Shown: positions 6,862 through 10,539 of the stretch, one piece after another
How the letters are laid out: each line of letters begins with the position of its first letter
How positions within the stretch are numbered: the stretch's first letter is position 1
Notes under the pieces: generated by a model
What the model was told of the DNA's origin: nothing
Seen by the model: only the letters and a program-made list of their open reading frames with translations
Databases searched by the model: none
DNA from: Bacteroidales bacterium UBA714
Lineage (GTDB): Bacteria; Bacteroidota; Bacteroidia; Bacteroidales; UBA932
DNA length: 10,539 nucleotides
NCBI GenBank assembly: GCA_002298075.1
Contig: DBLW01000207.1
Span: forward strand, 1-10,539
Direction of reading: 5' to 3'
Translations under genes and position numbers: made by a program

Positions 6862-7446
6862 CTACTTTTTAAGGTCCGACTTGACTTTCTCCTGAGTCTG
6901 CTTTATTTCGGACTTTATCTGCTTGCCGCCTTCCTTGACATCTGATTGTGCTTTCCTGATGTCTGACTGCACGTCCTTGATGCCGGACTTCATGTCCTGA
7001 ATCTGCTTGTCAAATTTTGCCTTAAGCTGGTCTGGAGTCAATCCTTTGGTCTCAAGCTCGTGCTGGCCTTTTTTGATTTCGTATTTGACCTTGTTGTCGA
7101 ACTGCTCAACCTTGTCATATACGTCTGCCTTTGCCATGGCTCTCTTGTAATGGCGGAGCGCGCTTGCCTGGTCAGGATAAGTATATACCCTCTCGACCCT
7201 TATGCATTCATTCCCCTCATAAACATAAGTGGTAACATCTATGATTCCGTCATTGATGCGCGTATAGACGACATTATTGCCGATTACCTCGACTTTCTGC
7301 ACGTCCGAACTGCGATTCCTGACAGCTTCTTTGATGATTTCCTTCTCCTGTTTCTTTTGGCAGGATTTTTTCCCGCAGGACCTGCCGCAAGCTGCAACTG
7401 CCATAGCGGCGAGAATGCAACCGATAATCAATAAAACATTTTTCAT
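6862..7446 (-). CDS. Putative lipoprotein of unknown function with C-terminal heptad-repeat helix
   Basis: A 194-residue product that I do not recognise as a named family. Residues 1-19 form a signal peptide ending in the lipobox V-A-A-C, with C20 as the predicted lipidated residue, followed by a Cys/Lys-rich GRSCGKKSC. The residues after C20 are basic rather than acidic, so the acidic export tag used by surface lipoproteins of this phylum is absent; a periplasm-facing location is likely. Residues about 47-92 look like a small beta-rich domain (VEVIGNNVVYTRIN, then VTTYVYEG). Residues about 139-194 are a highly charged Lys/Asp/Gln/Ser helix with hydrophobic residues every seven positions (I, I, I, V, I), suggesting a coiled coil or a long amphipathic helix. 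I chose the ATG at 7446 over one three codons upstream because it gives a standard signal peptide. The gene converges on rho and follows carB by 127 nt; I see no clear promoter in that gap. Confidence 0.8.
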   Translation of the reverse strand: MKNVLLIIGCILAAMAVAACGRSCGKKSCQKKQEKEIIKEAVRNRSSDVQKVEVIGNNVVYTRINDGIIDVTTYVYEGNECIRVERVYTYPDQASALRHYKRAMAKADVYDKVEQFDNKVKYEIKKGQHELETKGLTPDQLKAKFDKQIQDMKSGIKDVQSDIRKAQSDVKEGGKQIKSEIKQTQEKVKSDLKK

Positions 7447-7523
7447 AACAACCAATAATTAATCAACGCAGCGCTCTCAGTCAATTATTGTGCCTTTACG
7501 GCGGAATTCTGATATAAAGAAAG

Positions 7524-7551
7524 ATCCCCGTCACGGAATTGTAACGGGGAT
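7524..7551 (-). terminator. Terminator hairpin after carB
   Basis: ATCCCCGT (7524-7531) pairs with ACGGGGAT (7544-7551), an 8-bp GC-rich stem with a 12-nt loop. It begins 23 nt past the carB stop. Leftward the stem is followed by CTTTCTTT, an interrupted T run, with an A-rich stretch on the other side that could extend the pairing. The plus strand has TTTTT after the stem. It is best placed to end carB transcription, possibly leaving some read-through into the lipoprotein gene. Confidence 0.7.
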
Positions 7552-7573
7552 TTTTCAGTCAGATGAGGCAGCA

Positions 7574-10539
7574 TCAATACTGGTCCCAGCTCTTTATCTG
7601 GATGTCATCTATTGACATCGCGCAGAATGCACGTATGAAGGCTGTAGCCAGACGTGCGTTCGTAATGAGCGGAATATTGTAGTCAATGGCTGCACGCCTC
7701 ACATGGTAGCCGTTTGTAAGCTCCTTGTGCGAGAAATTCTTCGGAATGTTTATCAGAAGGTCAATCTCCTTGTTTGCAAGCATCTCCAGTGCAGGGCGGT
7801 ATTTTGAGGCAAGCTCAGGGTCCTGCACTTCAGTAGGCCATATCACGCGCTGAGCAGGAACATCATTTTCATTGAGATAACGGCATGTTCCCTCTGTCGC
7901 AAACAAATTGTATCCCCTTTGGTGGAGCAGTCTGCATGCACCGAGAAGGTCGGCTTTCTGGAGAGCGTTTCCGGATGAAATCAGAATGTTCTTCTTAGGA
8001 ATCTCATATCCGACTGACATCAGAGAGTTAAGGAGAGCCTCATTGAAATCGTCACCGATGCATCCTACTTCTCCTGTGGAGTGCATGTCAACTCCGAGCA
8101 CTGGGTCAGCCTGCTGAAGACGTGAGAACGAGAACTGCGAGGATTTGATGCCGACATAGTCAAGGTCGAACGCAGACTTGCGCGGAGCAGTCGGCTTGAG
8201 ACCGAGCATTGCCTTTGTCGCGAGTTCAATCATATTTATTTTGAGCACTTTCGATACAAACGGGAAGCTTCGTGAAGCCCTCAGGTTGCACTCGATTACC
8301 TTGATATAGTTGTCTTTAGCGAGGAACTGTATATTGAAAGGTCCCGTAATCTCGAGAGCCGCGGCTATCTTCTTTGCTATCTTCTTGATTCTGCGTACAG
8401 TCTCCACATAAAGCTTCTGCGGAGGGAACTGGATGGTAGCGTCGCCTGAATGCACACCTGCAAACTCGATATGCTCAGATATCGCGTAAGCTATGACCTC
8501 GCCTCCGTCCGCAACTGCATCAAACTCGATTTCCTTGCATCTCTGCATAAATTCGGACATGACGACAGGATGCTTTTCTGACACTTCCGCAGCCAGGCCG
8601 AGGAACTCAGTCAGCTCCTCATGGTTGTAGCACACGTTCATGGCAGCGCCTGAAAGTACATATGAAGGACGCACGAGCACGGGGAAGCCTACCTGGTCAA
8701 TGAATGTGTTGACCTCATCAAAATTGGTAAGTTCCTTCCACTTAGGCTGGTCGATGCCGAGGGCGTCAACGATTGACGAGAACTTGTGCCTGTCCTCTGC
8801 CTTGTCAATTGAAGTGGCCTTTGTTCCGAGTATTCCGACCTTGTTGCGGTCAAGCCTGAGGGCAAGATTGTTCGGAATCTGTCCTCCGACAGACACCACC
8901 GTTCCGTGCGGCCTCTCAAGGTCATGTATGTCCATTACCCTCTCGAATGTCAGTTCATCAAAATACAGGCGGTCGCACATGTCATAGTCCGTCGATACAG
9001 TCTCAGGGTTGTAATTTATCATGACTCCCCGGTAGCCCTGCTTGCGAATTGTCTGAAGAGCATTGACTGAGCACCAGTCAAATTCCACCGAGCTTCCGAT
9101 GCGGTATGCGCCAGAACCCAGCACGATAACCGACTTTCCATCATTCTGATATGTGACGTCATTGAAAGTGCCGCCATAAGTAAGATAGAGGTAATTCGTG
9201 GCAGCAGGATATTCTGCCGCGAGGGTATCGATCTGCTTGACGCACGGCACGATGCCCTGGGCCTTACGGAATGCCCGTACAATGTCTTCAGCCGCATCTG
9301 TATCCATTCCCTTGTACAGTGCATTTGCTATCTGCACGTCTGAGAAACCTTGTACTTTGGCTTTTTTAAGCAGTTCGAGCGGCATTTCCCCGCAGCTGTC
9401 ATATGCCTTGATTTCCTTGTGAGTATTGACGATTCCCTGAAGTTTATTGAGGAACCATTTGTCTATCTTCGTGAGATTGTGAATCTGCTCCACGGTATAT
9501 CCGGCCTGGAATGCCTTGCTTATCACGAATATGCGGTTGTCCGTTGGCTCGTTAAGGGCTTTGTCAATGTCATCAACCTTGATGTCCTTGTTGCCCACAA
9601 AGCCGTTGGCTCCCTGGCCTATCATCCTGAGTCCCTTCTGGATTATTTCCTCGAAGTTGCGTCCGATGGACATCACCTCTCCGACGGACTTCATGCTTGA
9701 GCCGATCTTGCGGGAAACTCCGGTGAATTTGGAAAGGTCCCAGCGCGGTATCTTTGCCACGACATAGTCAAGCGCAGGCTCGAAGAAAGCGGGCGTCTCC
9801 TTGGTGACCGAGTTCTTTATGTCGAACAGGCCGTATCCTAGACCTACCTTTGCCGCAACGAAGGCAATCGGGAATCCTGTGGCCTTTGATGCGAGGGCTG
9901 AAGAGCGGCTAAGGCGCGCATTAAGTTCGATGACATAGTAATCCATTGATTCCGTGTCATATGCATACTGGACATTGCACTCTCCGACGATGCCGATATG
10001 ACGAACCATCTTGATTGCAAGGTCGCGAAGATATGAGCACTCCTTGGCGCTGAGTGTCTGTGTCGGAGCAACTACGATGGATTCTCCGGTGTGGATTCCG
10101 AGCGGGTCGAAGTTCTCCATATTGCAGATGGCTATGCAATTGTCATAGCGGTCACGCATAACCTCGTACTCTATTTCTTTCCAGCCCTTAAGTGATTTCT
10201 CCACAAGCACCTGAGGCGAGAATGAGAACGAGCTTTCACAGAGAGTTATAAGCTGCTCCTCGTTGTCGCAGAAGCCTGAGCCGAGTCCTCCGAGGGCATA
10301 GGCTGCGCGTACAATGACTGGATAGCCCAGTTCTGCGGCAGCTTTCTTCGCATCCTCTATCGTCTCGACCGCATGTGACTTGATAGTTTTGACGTTTATC
10401 TGCGCAAGTTTCTCGTTGAACAATTCCCTGTCCTCAGTGTCCATGATGGCCTGCACTGGGGTTCCGAGTACCTTCACATTGTATTTCTCAAGTATGCCGT
10501 CCTTATGGAGAGCGACGCCGCAATTGAGGGCAGTCTGGC
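7574..10539 (-). CDS. carB: Carbamoyl-phosphate synthase large subunit (partial, N-terminus off the right edge)
   Basis: The visible part is 987 residues. By recalled E. coli CarB it starts near residue 93 (QTALNC), so about 92 residues are missing and the full chain would be near 1080, as usual. CarB makes carbamoyl phosphate from bicarbonate, two ATP and ammonia supplied by the CarA glutaminase, feeding pyrimidine and arginine synthesis. Both ATP-grasp halves are intact: VIELNARLSRSSALASKATG in the carboxy-phosphate half (around 9860-9940) and VIECNLRASRSFPFVSK in the carbamate-kinase half (8249-8299). Between them is the oligomerisation domain. The C-terminal MGS-like allosteric domain lies at about 7577-7984. 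Many motifs, such as KIPRWDLSKF, ISEHIEFAGVHSGDAT and VGGQIPNNLA, recall animal CAD and CPS1 more than E. coli CarB. The GTG at 10477 is internal, not a start: the frame continues with conserved CarB sequence to the edge. A carA gene is expected just outside. Confidence 0.96.
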   Translation of the reverse strand, partial: QTALNCGVALHKDGILEKYNVKVLGTPVQAIMDTEDRELFNEKLAQINVKTIKSHAVETIEDAKKAAAELGYPVIVRAAYALGGLGSGFCDNEEQLITLCESSFSFSPQVLVEKSLKGWKEIEYEVMRDRYDNCIAICNMENFDPLGIHTGESIVVAPTQTLSAKECSYLRDLAIKMVRHIGIVGECNVQYAYDTESMDYYVIELNARLSRSSALASKATGFPIAFVAAKVGLGYGLFDIKNSVTKETPAFFEPALDYVVAKIPRWDLSKFTGVSRKIGSSMKSVGEVMSIGRNFEEIIQKGLRMIGQGANGFVGNKDIKVDDIDKALNEPTDNRIFVISKAFQAGYTVEQIHNLTKIDKWFLNKLQGIVNTHKEIKAYDSCGEMPLELLKKAKVQGFSDVQIANALYKGMDTDAAEDIVRAFRKAQGIVPCVKQIDTLAAEYPAATNYLYLTYGGTFNDVTYQNDGKSVIVLGSGAYRIGSSVEFDWCSVNALQTIRKQGYRGVMINYNPETVSTDYDMCDRLYFDELTFERVMDIHDLERPHGTVVSVGGQIPNNLALRLDRNKVGILGTKATSIDKAEDRHKFSSIVDALGIDQPKWKELTNFDEVNTFIDQVGFPVLVRPSYVLSGAAMNVCYNHEELTEFLGLAAEVSEKHPVVMSEFMQRCKEIEFDAVADGGEVIAYAISEHIEFAGVHSGDATIQFPPQKLYVETVRRIKKIAKKIAAALEITGPFNIQFLAKDNYIKVIECNLRASRSFPFVSKVLKINMIELATKAMLGLKPTAPRKSAFDLDYVGIKSSQFSFSRLQQADPVLGVDMHSTGEVGCIGDDFNEALLNSLMSVGYEIPKKNILISSGNALQKADLLGACRLLHQRGYNLFATEGTCRYLNENDVPAQRVIWPTEVQDPELASKYRPALEMLANKEIDLLINIPKNFSHKELTNGYHVRRAAIDYNIPLITNARLATAFIRAFCAMSIDDIQIKSWDQY

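Noticed and set aside
7447..7573. Promoter for the lipoprotein gene in the carB-lipoprotein gap
   Set aside because: I searched the minus strand for TAnnTTTG with an upstream TTTG and found no acceptable match; only the carB terminator hairpin is supported there.
10475..10477. GTG as the carB start codon
   Set aside because: The same frame continues upstream with conserved CarB sequence (QTALNC and onward) to the window edge, so the gene is cut by the window.
1..10539. Mobile element, defence system, tRNA or rRNA
   Set aside because: Every long coding frame is explained by housekeeping or envelope genes. I saw no transposase, integrase, inverted-repeat ends, tRNA-like fold or abrupt change in composition.

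Overview
The window looks like a stretch of ordinary chromosome from a Bacteroidota bacterium, most likely order Bacteroidales. Four things point there. Rho carries a long Gln/Asn/Lys/Arg-rich insert. LptD is about 920 residues long. The intergenic regions contain Bacteroidota-type promoter elements (TTTG about 20 nt upstream of TAnnTTTG). The starts have no clear Shine-Dalgarno sequence and sit in AT-rich leaders. Base composition is even across the window. I see no transposase, integrase, phage gene, tRNA, rRNA or CRISPR array, and family or genus cannot be fixed from the sequence.

Left part (1-4788), envelope genes. On the minus strand an N-acetylmuramoyl-L-alanine amidase (768-1919) is followed 42 nt later by an MlaD/MCE-family lipid-transport protein (1-725, C-terminus beyond the left edge). 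These two probably form an operon. Divergent from them on the plus strand is lptD (2020-4788), the outer-membrane LPS translocon. The 100-bp divergent region holds a very good plus-strand promoter for lptD and a weaker minus-strand element whose predicted start lies only a few bases away. Peptidoglycan hydrolysis, phospholipid trafficking and LPS export therefore sit around one compact control region.

Middle (4789-6861), transcription termination. rho (4937-6787) follows lptD on the same strand but has its own promoter-like element and a structured leader of about 100 nt. The leader also contains a hydrophobic 34-codon reading frame that overlaps the rho start. Rho has the usual N-terminal, RNA-binding and ATPase domains, plus about 190 residues of disordered low-complexity sequence with two AT-hook-like basic motifs. 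A strong intrinsic terminator follows.

Right part (6862-10539), minus strand. A small lipoprotein of unknown function (6862-7446) ends facing rho. Beyond it is carB (7574 to past the right edge), the large subunit of carbamoyl-phosphate synthase, followed by its own terminator hairpin. Its motifs recall the CPS domains of animal CAD and CPS1 more than E. coli CarB. The first ~90 residues of CarB, and any carA upstream of it, lie outside the window.

I did not find a clearly undescribed multi-gene system. The best leads are the overlapping divergent promoters, the rho leader, the disordered Rho insert, the eukaryote-like CarB and the unassigned lipoprotein.
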